Positions 9,300-17,126 of a stretch of DNA of 64,000 nucleotides are shown piece after piece. The notes under the pieces were generated by a model. It did not search any database. It was not told the origin of the DNA and worked only from the letters and a program-made list of their open reading frames with translations. The stretch is from positions 62,001-126,000 of the forward strand of contig CAVXIC010000013.1 in the NCBI GenBank assembly GCA_963761755.1. Direction: 5' to 3'. Within the stretch, counting starts at the first letter, position 1, and each line of letters begins with the position of its first letter. Both the position numbers and the translations under genes were made by a program. Origin of the DNA: CAJXVA01 sp963761755 (GTDB lineage Bacteria; Myxococcota_A; Polyangia; Nannocystales; Nannocystaceae).

Positions 9300-9518
9300 A
9301 TGACGGCTCGGGCGAACCTGGAGACCGAGCTGGCGACGCTCATCCGGCAGCGGGTGTCCTACCTCAACGCGGCTCGCAGCACGACCGACCGCGGACTCGC
9401 CTTGCGCCGGCTGCTCACCGTCGAGCGGCTGGCCGAGGAGATCGAGTGCCTCGAGCAGGCGCTGGCCGCCATGGACGACTCCACGCAGCCGATCGACCTC
9501 CGCGCGATGGCGCGCTGA
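9300..9518 (+). CDS. Small helical (coiled-coil) protein of unknown function
   Basis: 72 aa, not recognised. Almost entirely predicted helix with alternating charged and hydrophobic residues (LETELATLIRQR, RLLTVERLAEEIECLEQALA), typical of a short coiled coil. A GAGG element lies upstream of the ATG at an acceptable if slightly long distance, and a palindrome sits just before it. It ends 31 bases before the convergent EEP lipoprotein stop. It could be a real small cytosolic protein or a chance frame; codon usage and helix content favour real. Confidence 0.5.
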   Translation: MTARANLETELATLIRQRVSYLNAARSTTDRGLALRRLLTVERLAEEIECLEQALAAMDDSTQPIDLRAMAR

Positions 9519-9549
9519 GCAGAGCCGATGTCGACGAAGTCCGAATGCC

Positions 9550-10593
9550 TCAGGCCTCGGTTTCGTCGGGCGTCTCGGCCTTGGGCGGCTTGGGCATCGC
9601 GATCTCGGCCCAGACCAGGTAGTGGTCGCTCACGTCGCGGTAGGGCTCGGCTTCGACCGGAACCGAGGTCCACGGCAGCTCGCCGGGGTCTTCGTCCTGG
9701 CGCACGACCTTGTCCTCGGCCGACGTCGTGGCGCTGCGCAACTCGACGCCGCACGCGATGATGTGGTCGGAGGGCTCACCGGCGGTGTTGGTGCTGCCCG
9801 CATCCGTCGCGGAGTCGGCACAATCGTCGTCCTCGGAGCTGTTGTGCCGGGCCGACAAGATGCCGGGTGTCCGCTTGGCGTAGCCATCGTCGTAGGGGTG
9901 CGTGACCGAGTTCATCGTGCCCGTGATCAAGAACGGCCGACCGTTGGCTTCCTTGGTGACCGCCTGCTGCAAGGCACGAGCTGCCTTGCGCCGCTTGGAG
10001 GCATAGGCCGGCGCCTTGCCATCGCGCATGTGCACGGCGACGACGGTGAGCACGTCCTGGGTGGGAAGCTCGACGTCCACGGCGACGTGTTTGGCGATCG
10101 AAACGTCGTAGCGGCGGACGTTGCTGATCGGGAACCGGGACAGAATCGCGACCTGCTGACCCGTGACGCGGTCGGAGCCCTCGAGCCAGGCGGTGTCGTA
10201 CTCGTAGCCGTCCTTGAGGGCGACTTCGGTGGCGATGTCGATCAGCTCTCGCTCCCCGCCGAGCTCGGTCAGGGTGATCACGTCGAGCTTTTCGGCGACG
10301 AGGATCTCCACGATGCGGTCGCGCTTCCACGCCCAGTCCTCCGGCGTCTTGGCGACCTGTGCGCGGGCCTTCTTGGGGCGGTCGTCGATGTCGTCGAACG
10401 CCCACTCGAGGTTGAAGGTGCCGACTGCGATCGCATCCTCAGGGACCTTGCGCGGCTCGGGCTCGGGCTCTGGCTCCTGGACATCGCCCAGACCACCGGA
10501 CTGGGCGACAACGGGCGCCTGAGGCGGCGCAGCCTGTTTCTGACAACCCACAGCCAACCCGAGGACAGCCAAACCCCACGCATTTCGATGCAT
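9550..10593 (-). CDS. Endonuclease/exonuclease/phosphatase-fold lipoprotein
   Basis: 347 aa. Lipoprotein signal (MHRNAWGLAVLGLAVGC, Cys about 19), then a Pro/Glu-rich linker, then an EEP (DNase I/sphingomyelinase-like) domain. Recognisable family blocks are GTFNLEW (beta strand with Asn), ITLTELGG (metal-binding Glu), VAILSRFPI, VVAVHM and the terminal VSDHYLVWAEI with the catalytic SDH. The usual GDFN block is replaced by GTMNS, so the Asp that normally helps position the catalytic machinery is Thr. Activity may therefore be altered or lost. I chose the ATG at 10593 over a TTG two codons upstream. Located outside the cytoplasm, it could act on extracellular DNA, nucleotides or phospholipid head groups; none is proven. 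Confidence 0.82.
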   Translation of the reverse strand: MHRNAWGLAVLGLAVGCQKQAAPPQAPVVAQSGGLGDVQEPEPEPEPRKVPEDAIAVGTFNLEWAFDDIDDRPKKARAQVAKTPEDWAWKRDRIVEILVAEKLDVITLTELGGERELIDIATEVALKDGYEYDTAWLEGSDRVTGQQVAILSRFPISNVRRYDVSIAKHVAVDVELPTQDVLTVVAVHMRDGKAPAYASKRRKAARALQQAVTKEANGRPFLITGTMNSVTHPYDDGYAKRTPGILSARHNSSEDDDCADSATDAGSTNTAGEPSDHIIACGVELRSATTSAEDKVVRQDEDPGELPWTSVPVEAEPYRDVSDHYLVWAEIAMPKPPKAETPDETEA

Positions 10594-10604
10594 GAGCAAA
10601 CAGT

Positions 10605-10651
10605 AGTTCAGCTTTCATTAAATATGAATGGTAAACTTCAGGAAGTTCAGC
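10605..10651. promoter_or_regulatory. AT-rich island with nested palindromes upstream of the EEP lipoprotein
   Basis: A short AT-rich stretch in an otherwise GC-rich region. It holds TTCAT-N5-ATGAA (10614-10628) and AACTTC-AG-GAAGTT (10634-10647), flanked by two direct copies of AGTTCAGC (10605-10612 and 10644-10651). It lies 12-58 bases before the leftward ATG at 10593, where promoter and operator elements are expected. The binding factor is unknown. Confidence 0.55.
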
Positions 10652-10689
10652 GGCCTCGTCCCCGATCACCAACGGGCGCGGCTCGCCGG

Positions 10690-11244
10690 TCATCCCGTGG
10701 AGGACGAGCCGCCGCCGCCGCTGCTCGAGGACCCGTCACCGAGCGTGCACCCGCAGTTGCACGCTTCGATGCCATAGGTGTCGGCGTCGCCGCCCGGGCA
10801 CGGTTCGAACCCAGACGGGTAGCTACCGCCGCATTCGTACGACACCTGAACCCCGGCCTCGACCTCTCGGTAGAAGGCCTGTCCCGGGCAGCCCTGTGGA
10901 ACCGCGCAACCGGGGTCCGTGCCGGGCTCGGGAATCCACAGGCACATCGAGGTCGCGCCGATCTCGTCGCACGCTGCGCCGTAGGTCGTCACGTCCTTCC
11001 AGCCGCAGGTGACCTCCGGGCTGATCGCGCCCAAGCAGTCGTCGAGGGTCGTGAACTGGCCGCAGTACCCGTCGCCATCGATGGCGCCCATCGTCGTGGA
11101 TCCGCTGTCGGTCGATGTGGACCCTGGGCTCGAGGTGGAGCCCGAGGACGTGCTGTCGCCGCCCGAGTCTCCTTCCTCCCCGTCACATCCGGGCGTGCCG
11201 AGCATGAGAACCCCACCGATCACCCAAAAGCCAAGTCTATGCAT
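10690..11244 (-). CDS. Cys-rich lipoprotein with Ser/Gly linkers
   Basis: 184 aa. Signal peptide with lipobox LGTPGC (Cys about 20), a Ser/Thr/Gly linker, a globular region with many cysteines (YCGQF, DDCLGA, TCGWK, CNCGC) and a short Ser/Gly tail. The even spacing of cysteines suggests a disulfide-stabilised exported domain. The segment YCGQFTTLDDCLGAISPEV, followed by a conserved Trp, is a pattern I associate with myxobacterial surface lipoproteins, but I cannot name a family. It is divergent from the metal-dependent hydrolase lipoprotein at 11308, with a 63-base shared upstream region. No catalytic residues are apparent. Confidence 0.72.
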   Translation of the reverse strand: MHRLGFWVIGGVLMLGTPGCDGEEGDSGGDSTSSGSTSSPGSTSTDSGSTTMGAIDGDGYCGQFTTLDDCLGAISPEVTCGWKDVTTYGAACDEIGATSMCLWIPEPGTDPGCAVPQGCPGQAFYREVEAGVQVSYECGGSYPSGFEPCPGGDADTYGIEACNCGCTLGDGSSSSGGGGSSSTG

Positions 11245-11307
11245 GGCCGGAACGCTAGCAGATGGCTTCCGGGCCGTTCCAGCGCATCTCCTGCTACGCT
11301 GCGAGGC

Positions 11308-13578
11308 ATGCGAGGGATTTGCTTGGGGTTGTTGGTCTGTGCGATCGCTTCGGGCTGCGGGGATGATGCGCCGGCCGACACGGAGGGCGCGGACGCCGGA
11401 GGCACGGGCTCGACGTCCGAGGCCAGCACGGGCCCGACCAGCGCAGACACCGGCACGAGCACCGGCGAGCTGCCAGACATCGAGCTCTACGACTTCGCCA
11501 ACGGCTGCTACACCGTCCGCAGCGGCGACACCTCGCTGACCCGCGACGGCGGGGAGTACGGCTTCGCGGGCGGTGGCGGCACCCCCTTCTTCATGGAAGC
11601 CGCCGACCTCGGTGCCTACCTTCTGTACGATCCCGATGGAGGCTACGTCGTGTCCGAGCAGGGCCCGCTGGTCCGCCAGACCGAGCTGGACTCCGACGTC
11701 ACGCTCATCGACGACACCTACGTCTCGGGCGCGATTTGGCAGCTCGAGCGATCGGACGACGACCCCGCGCTCTACCAGTTCCGGAACCTGAGGACCGAGA
11801 TGGTCATGGACGGAGGACCGCTCTCGTTCGAGGCCGCCGAGGGCTGCACCGAGCATCCCGAACTCACGCTCGACGCCAACGGAGCCGTCGAGCGGACCAC
11901 GTTCGAAGACGGTGACCTCTACGGCATCGTCGACACCCACTCCCACATCCTGAGCAACTTCGCCTTCGGCGGCGGGGGCATCTTCCACGGCGGCGCCTTC
12001 CACCCGCTGGGGGTCCAGCACGCGCTGCCCGACTGCTCGATCTATCACGGTGAAATGGGCCGCCGTGACTTCTTCGGCTACGCGTTCGACAGCGCCGGCG
12101 CCGACGGGGCCGACCTGGGCGAGCTCGTCCCCGCGATCGCGGTCGGCGAGCTGCCCGACGACAACCACATCACGGCGGGCTACCCCGAGTTCACCGGGTG
12201 GCCCAACGGACCGACCCGCTCTACGCACCAGACCCAGTACTACCGGTGGCTCGAGCGGGCCTGGATGTCGGGTCTGCGCTTGGTGGTCCAGCACGCGACC
12301 ACCAACTCGATCATCTGCCACCTGACGATCGGCGCCGACGCGCAGGAGAGCCGCTACGACTGCGAGGACATGACCGCCGTCGATCGCATCATCGACGAGA
12401 GCTACGCGATGGAGCGCTACATCGACGCCCAGGCCGGAGGCCCCGGCGAGGGATGGTTCCGCATCGTGACCACGCCTGCCCAGGCGCGCGAGGTGATCGA
12501 GCAGGGCAAGATGGCGGTGATCTTGGGCATCGAGACGTCCAACCTCTTCGAGTGCACGGTCGTCCCGCGAGAGGGCATGCCCACCTGCGACGAGGCCTAC
12601 ATGCTCGAACAGCTCGACGCCTACTACGAGCGCGGCGTCCGGGTGATGTTCCCGGTGCACAAGTACGACAACGCGTTCTCGGCCGGCGACGGCGATCGCG
12701 GCTTCATCGAGCTGGGCAACCTCGCCAACAGCGGACACTGGTCCAACTTCACCGAGGAGAATTGCCCGGACGTCGACGCGGTCTTCGACGAGGGACCCCT
12801 GACCTTTGGGGGGTTGAACCAGCCACGCGACGAGTTCTTCTCGGATCCGCCCAACGACGTGACCGACTTCCCCGAAAACCCGCTGGGCGCTCTGATCGGC
12901 ATCCTGGGGGACCTCGGCGACCCGCTCGAGGGCGACTTCTGCCAGAACTACGGCCTCACGCCCCTGGGCGAGACGCTGCTCGAGCAGATGATGCAGCGCG
13001 GCATGGTGATCGAGATCGATCACTTCTCGCGCAGGTCCTATGAGCGCGCGTTCGAGATCCTCGCCGAGAACGACTACCCTGCCGCGGCCACCCACGGCTC
13101 GACCAACGATGGCCGCATCTACGACCTGGGCGGCATCTCCAAGATGGGGCTGGGTCGGTGCCGCGACGCGGCCGGGCCCGGCGCGATGACCCAGACGCTG
13201 CGGGATCGCATCGCCATGATCGAGGCCGCGGGGGGCTATCCCGCCGAGGGGTTCGGATTCGACCTCAACGGCTTCGCGGGCGCTCGTGGGCCCCGATTCG
13301 GCGAGGACGTCTGTCCCGACCCGCAGGAGGATCCGATCGGCTATCCGTTCGAGTCCTACGCCGGCGACGTCACCTTTACCCAGCCGGCGGTCGGCAACCG
13401 CGAGCTCGACTTCAACACCGAGGGCTTCGTGCACATCGGCATGCTGCCCGAGATGATCGAAGACGCGCGTCGCGACGCCATCGACCCCTCCGATCTCGAT
13501 CCGCTGTTCCGCAGCGCGGAGGGATACATCCGCATGTGGGAGAAGGCGGAAGCGCGCGCGGCAGCGCTGGGCGGCTGA
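11308..13578 (+). CDS. Metal-dependent hydrolase lipoprotein (amidohydrolase / M19 dipeptidase-like)
   Basis: 756 aa. The ATG at 11308 follows a GAGG ribosome site and opens a lipoprotein signal (lipobox ASGC) with a Thr/Ser-rich linker. A beta-rich N-terminal region of about 190 residues precedes a TIM-barrel-like domain starting at VDTHSHIL, where His 211 and His 213 form an amidohydrolase HxH motif. Later blocks GIETSN, MVIEIDHFSRRSY and AATHGSTNDGR give the further Glu and His positions expected for a (di)metal site as in membrane dipeptidases. Substrate unknown; peptide, lactone or amide hydrolysis are all possible. A hairpin follows the stop by about 20 bases. The long, divergent insertions make family assignment moderate only. 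Confidence 0.75.
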   Translation: MRGICLGLLVCAIASGCGDDAPADTEGADAGGTGSTSEASTGPTSADTGTSTGELPDIELYDFANGCYTVRSGDTSLTRDGGEYGFAGGGGTPFFMEAADLGAYLLYDPDGGYVVSEQGPLVRQTELDSDVTLIDDTYVSGAIWQLERSDDDPALYQFRNLRTEMVMDGGPLSFEAAEGCTEHPELTLDANGAVERTTFEDGDLYGIVDTHSHILSNFAFGGGGIFHGGAFHPLGVQHALPDCSIYHGEMGRRDFFGYAFDSAGADGADLGELVPAIAVGELPDDNHITAGYPEFTGWPNGPTRSTHQTQYYRWLERAWMSGLRLVVQHATTNSIICHLTIGADAQESRYDCEDMTAVDRIIDESYAMERYIDAQAGGPGEGWFRIVTTPAQAREVIEQGKMAVILGIETSNLFECTVVPREGMPTCDEAYMLEQLDAYYERGVRVMFPVHKYDNAFSAGDGDRGFIELGNLANSGHWSNFTEENCPDVDAVFDEGPLTFGGLNQPRDEFFSDPPNDVTDFPENPLGALIGILGDLGDPLEGDFCQNYGLTPLGETLLEQMMQRGMVIEIDHFSRRSYERAFEILAENDYPAAATHGSTNDGRIYDLGGISKMGLGRCRDAAGPGAMTQTLRDRIAMIEAAGGYPAEGFGFDLNGFAGARGPRFGEDVCPDPQEDPIGYPFESYAGDVTFTQPAVGNRELDFNTEGFVHIGMLPEMIEDARRDAIDPSDLDPLFRSAEGYIRMWEKAEARAAALGG

Positions 13579-13598
13579 GGGGGACGCATCTGGTCGAT

Positions 13599-13626
13599 GG
13601 CCCCGAGTCCGGCCTGTTTCGGGGCC
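13599..13626 (+). terminator. Hairpin after the hydrolase gene
   Basis: Perfect 8-bp inverted repeat GGCCCCGA / TCGGGGCC with a 12-base loop, about 20 bases after the stop at 13578 and 38 before the sensor kinase start. There is no clear T tract, so it is a probable rather than certain intrinsic terminator. Confidence 0.45.
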
Positions 13627-13664
13627 AATCGCAAAGCGAACGCCATCTCGCTGTACCCTGAGGC

Positions 13665-16600
13665 GTGCTGCCCCTGGCACTGTGCGCCGTGCTGGCTTTC
13701 GTCCCTGCCCCAGAGGTGGAAGTCCGGACGTGGACCACGGCCGAAGGACTTCCACAGTCTTCGGTGACCGCGATCGATCAAGGCGCCTCGGGGCTCTTGT
13801 ACTTGGGCACGTTCGCGGGCCTTGCGACGTTCGACGGTCGTCGCTTCGACGCGGTCGATGCGTCCGAGGATGCAGGCTGGGCCGGACTGCGCGTCACCGC
13901 GCTCGCGGCCGCAGGCGGGCAGACGCTGTGGGTGGGGACGCAGGCCGGCCGACTGATCCATGTCGATGATGGAACCTTCACCAGCATTCCCACGGTCGGG
14001 CTGCTGGAGGGCCACGCGATCTGGTCGCTATCCATCGACGACGGCGTCGTGTGGGCGGCCGGCCCGCCGGGCGTCGCTCGGTTCGACGGACGCAGATGGA
14101 CGGTCGTCGAGCAGACCGAGGAGGCCAACGTCGTGTTGGCCCGGGACGGGGAGCAGTGGGTCGGCGGGAAGTCCGGACTCTTCCGCCTGCGCGGGGAGCA
14201 GATGCACCCGGTCCCAGCCGGGATCGGCGGCGTGGCGGCGCTGTGTCACTCCAAGGGGGATCTGGTCGCGGGCGGCGCGTTGGGGGTCGTGCGCATCGGT
14301 CCGCGCGGGGTGACCCGACTCGACGACCGGGAGACCAACCGCTTGCTGTGCGCGGCGGACGGGACGGTCTGGTCCGCAGCGCGGCAGGAGATCCGGGCGC
14401 TCGGAACCGATCTCGACATTCGCATCGACGACCCGATACGCGTCCTGTTCGAGGACCGCGAACGCAACATCTGGGTCGGGTCCGACGGCGGTGGGTTGAC
14501 TCGGATCATCCGCGAGGACTGGACGGTCTCGGAGGTTCCCGGCGGCGCGCTCCCGGTCATGGAACTCGCGGATGGCACCATGCTCGTGGGCGGCTTCTGC
14601 GGGACCGGAGGGCTGTTTCGTCTCCCCATCGACGGGGCCCCGATCGAGATCGCTCAGGGTTGCACCCGCGCGCTCCTCCCCGAGGGCCGCGATGTGCTCG
14701 TCGGAACGGACGAGCACATCCTTCGCTGGTCCGAGGAGGAGGGGTTTCGCGACGTCGTGAACGTCGGGCACCCGATCCTCGCGCTCGCCGCGGACGCGGA
14801 CGCGCTGTGGATCGGGACCGACACCGGAGGCGCGATGCGGTATCGCAACGGGGCGCTGGAGCCTGTGGACGTGGGTGATGCGCGGGTGCTCACCATCGCC
14901 ACCGATGATGCCGCGACGTGGTTCGGCACCCACGGAGGACTCTCCCGGCTGGGGCGGGACGACGGTCTGACCCGGTGGACGTCGCAGGACGGCGTCCCTC
15001 ATGGACCCATCCGCGCGCTGCTGCTCGACGGGGACGGTACGGTCTTCATGGCCAGCTACGGCGGCGGTCTCGGGGTCTTCCGCGACGGCGTGTTCTCGCG
15101 GTTGACCGTCGCGCAGGGCCTCGGCGACGCCGCGCTGTCCTCGATCATCGACGATGGGGACGGCTCACTGTGGATCAACGGCAACCGAGGGGTCACCCGG
15201 CTGCCTCGCGATGAACTCGACGCTTGGCTGTCGGGTGCCTCGAAGAACCCGCGACTGCGGCGCTGGGATACGCCCGAGGGCAACGGCGGAGGTCAGCCTG
15301 CCGGTGCGATGCTCCGCGATGGCACCATCGTCTTTCCCACGGCGCGCGGCATCGTCCGCATCTCTCCGCGCAGCGTGTTTCGAAATCCGGTGCAGCCCAG
15401 TATCCTGCTGCACAACGCGGACGTCGACGGCGTGGAGCTCGAACCTGGGCGCCCGGTCCAGGTCGGTCCGGGTCCCGGACGCGTGCACGTCGAGTTCACG
15501 GCGGCGACGCTGCGGCATCCCGAGCTCGCGACGCTCGAGTACCGCGTCGTCGACCCAAAGGGGGCGGAGCCCGATCCATGGCAACTCGCGCGGGACGGCA
15601 CGCTGGTCTGGGAGAGCGTCGCGCCCGGTCCTCACCTCGTCGAACTCAGGGCGACGAACGAGGATGGGGTCCCTTCACCGCTCATGAGGCTCCAGTTCGA
15701 CCTCGAGCCACACCTGCATCAGCGTTGGTCCTTCTGGCTGGGGATCGTGGCGTTGTGCGTCGCCGCGGGGGCCGCCGCCCATGCGTGGCGGACCCGTGCG
15801 ATCGCCGACAAGAACCGCGCGCTCGAGCGAGAGGTGAGGCAGCGGATCGCGGCGCAAGAGGAGCAGCGCATGATCGCGAGGCGATTGTCCGCCGCGGAGC
15901 GGATGGAGGCGGTGGGGCGTCTTGCCGGCGGGATCGCGCATGACTTCAACAACCTGCTCACCGCCGTCGCGGGCACTTCGGCCGTGCTGCGAGGTCTCCA
16001 GGATGAACATGGGCCCCGGCTCGAGGTGGATCCGCTCCTGGACAACCTCGACCGATGTGTCGACCGCGGCGCGAGCCTGACGCGCAGCTTGCTGTCCTTC
16101 GCGCGGCAGCAGCCGATGGCCCCCTCAGCGGTCGACGCAGAGGCGCTCGTCCGCAATCTCCTGCCGATGCTCGAGACGTCCCTGCGTGACGATGTCTCGC
16201 TCCGCGTCTCGCCACCGGAGTCTCGCGTGGGACTGCACGTGGACCCGGCGCTGCTCGAGCTCGCGCTGGTCAACCTCGCACTCAACGCACAGGCTGCCCT
16301 TCCGCGGGGAGGCACGGTCACCATCGGCCTGGATCGCGTGGACGCCGATGCGTTGACGCGCCGGTTTCCCGACCTGAGCGAGTGCGCGTCTGCACCGTGC
16401 GACGCGTGGGCGGTCGTCTGGGTTCGTGATGATGGGGAGGGGATGTCACCCGAGGTCCTCGCACGCGCCCGGGAGCCCTTCTTCACCAGCCGTGCGCAGG
16501 GCAACGGCCTGGGGTTGCCGTCGGTCGAGGGGTTTGCCGAGCAGTCCGGCGGGGCGATGCATCTGGCCTCGGAGCCGGGGCAGGGCACCACGGTGTCGCT

Positions 16601-17024
16601 CGTGCTTCCCTTCATCGAGGCGCCCGAGCGCGCCGTGCCCGCCACCGCGGACACGCGACTGACCAAGGGCGCAGGACACGTCGTGCTCTGCGACGACGAC
16701 GAGCTCGTCCGGCAGAGTCTGGTCCGCGTGCTCCAGCTGGCGGGCTACACGACGCAGTCCTTTTCGGATCCGGCGCTGCTGCTCGCGTGGCTCGACGAAG
16801 GCGCCGACTTCGATGTCTTGGTCACGGACGTGCTGATGCCCGGGATGTCCGGAGATGCGCTGGCCCGGCACGTGCGGGCGCTGCGTCCCCAGATGCCGAT
16901 CGTGTTCATGAGCGGCTATACCGACGACATTCGCACCGAGACCCTCGGCGGCCCGCTGCTGAGCAAGCCCTTTCGGTCCGCGGATGTGGTCCGCGCCGTC
17001 GAGCAGGCCATCGCACGCGGATAA
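13665..17024 (+). CDS. Hybrid sensor histidine kinase with beta-propeller sensor and receiver
   Basis: 1119 aa from a GTG preceded by TGAGG. A signal-like N-terminus leads into two-component-regulator propeller repeats (recurring GLPQSSVTAI, LWVGTQAG, IWVGSDGGGL, LWIGTDTGG, LWINGN motifs), a Y_Y_Y-like beta domain (about 590-680) and one membrane helix (about 688-708). These are followed by a linker helix, a histidine kinase core with phospho-acceptor His 759 in GIAHDFNNLL, ATPase boxes NLALNAQAAL, VRDDGEGM and GNGLGLPSV, and a C-terminal receiver with acidic DDDE, phospho-acceptor Asp 1055 (VTDVLMPGMSG) and Lys in LLSKPF. The ligand-sensing propeller should be periplasmic. There is no output domain, so the signal must pass to another protein. 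Several hybrid kinases of this class sense polysaccharide breakdown products; here the ligand is unknown. Confidence 0.93.
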   Translation: MLPLALCAVLAFVPAPEVEVRTWTTAEGLPQSSVTAIDQGASGLLYLGTFAGLATFDGRRFDAVDASEDAGWAGLRVTALAAAGGQTLWVGTQAGRLIHVDDGTFTSIPTVGLLEGHAIWSLSIDDGVVWAAGPPGVARFDGRRWTVVEQTEEANVVLARDGEQWVGGKSGLFRLRGEQMHPVPAGIGGVAALCHSKGDLVAGGALGVVRIGPRGVTRLDDRETNRLLCAADGTVWSAARQEIRALGTDLDIRIDDPIRVLFEDRERNIWVGSDGGGLTRIIREDWTVSEVPGGALPVMELADGTMLVGGFCGTGGLFRLPIDGAPIEIAQGCTRALLPEGRDVLVGTDEHILRWSEEEGFRDVVNVGHPILALAADADALWIGTDTGGAMRYRNGALEPVDVGDARVLTIATDDAATWFGTHGGLSRLGRDDGLTRWTSQDGVPHGPIRALLLDGDGTVFMASYGGGLGVFRDGVFSRLTVAQGLGDAALSSIIDDGDGSLWINGNRGVTRLPRDELDAWLSGASKNPRLRRWDTPEGNGGGQPAGAMLRDGTIVFPTARGIVRISPRSVFRNPVQPSILLHNADVDGVELEPGRPVQVGPGPGRVHVEFTAATLRHPELATLEYRVVDPKGAEPDPWQLARDGTLVWESVAPGPHLVELRATNEDGVPSPLMRLQFDLEPHLHQRWSFWLGIVALCVAAGAAAHAWRTRAIADKNRALEREVRQRIAAQEEQRMIARRLSAAERMEAVGRLAGGIAHDFNNLLTAVAGTSAVLRGLQDEHGPRLEVDPLLDNLDRCVDRGASLTRSLLSFARQQPMAPSAVDAEALVRNLLPMLETSLRDDVSLRVSPPESRVGLHVDPALLELALVNLALNAQAALPRGGTVTIGLDRVDADALTRRFPDLSECASAPCDAWAVVWVRDDGEGMSPEVLARAREPFFTSRAQGNGLGLPSVEGFAEQSGGAMHLASEPGQGTTVSLVLPFIEAPERAVPATADTRLTKGAGHVVLCDDDELVRQSLVRVLQLAGYTTQSFSDPALLLAWLDEGADFDVLVTDVLMPGMSGDALARHVRALRPQMPIVFMSGYTDDIRTETLGGPLLSKPFRSADVVRAVEQAIARG

Positions 17025-17126
17025 TAGAAGCCGCGGGAACCTGCCACGGCGAGAGACCGCCCGCGAACTCACGCAGACGCGATTTGCTCGCGGACGCGGC
17101 TCACGGGTCTAATCCACATCGGCGTC

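Noticed and set aside
9622..11307. Upstream extension of the metal-dependent hydrolase frame
   Set aside because: It is antisense to two lipoprotein genes; the real start is the ATG at 11308 with its ribosome site and lipobox.
11245..13755. Long minus-strand frame opposite the hydrolase gene
   Set aside because: Only its last part (10690-11244) encodes a plausible lipoprotein; the rest is a shadow of the plus-strand hydrolase.
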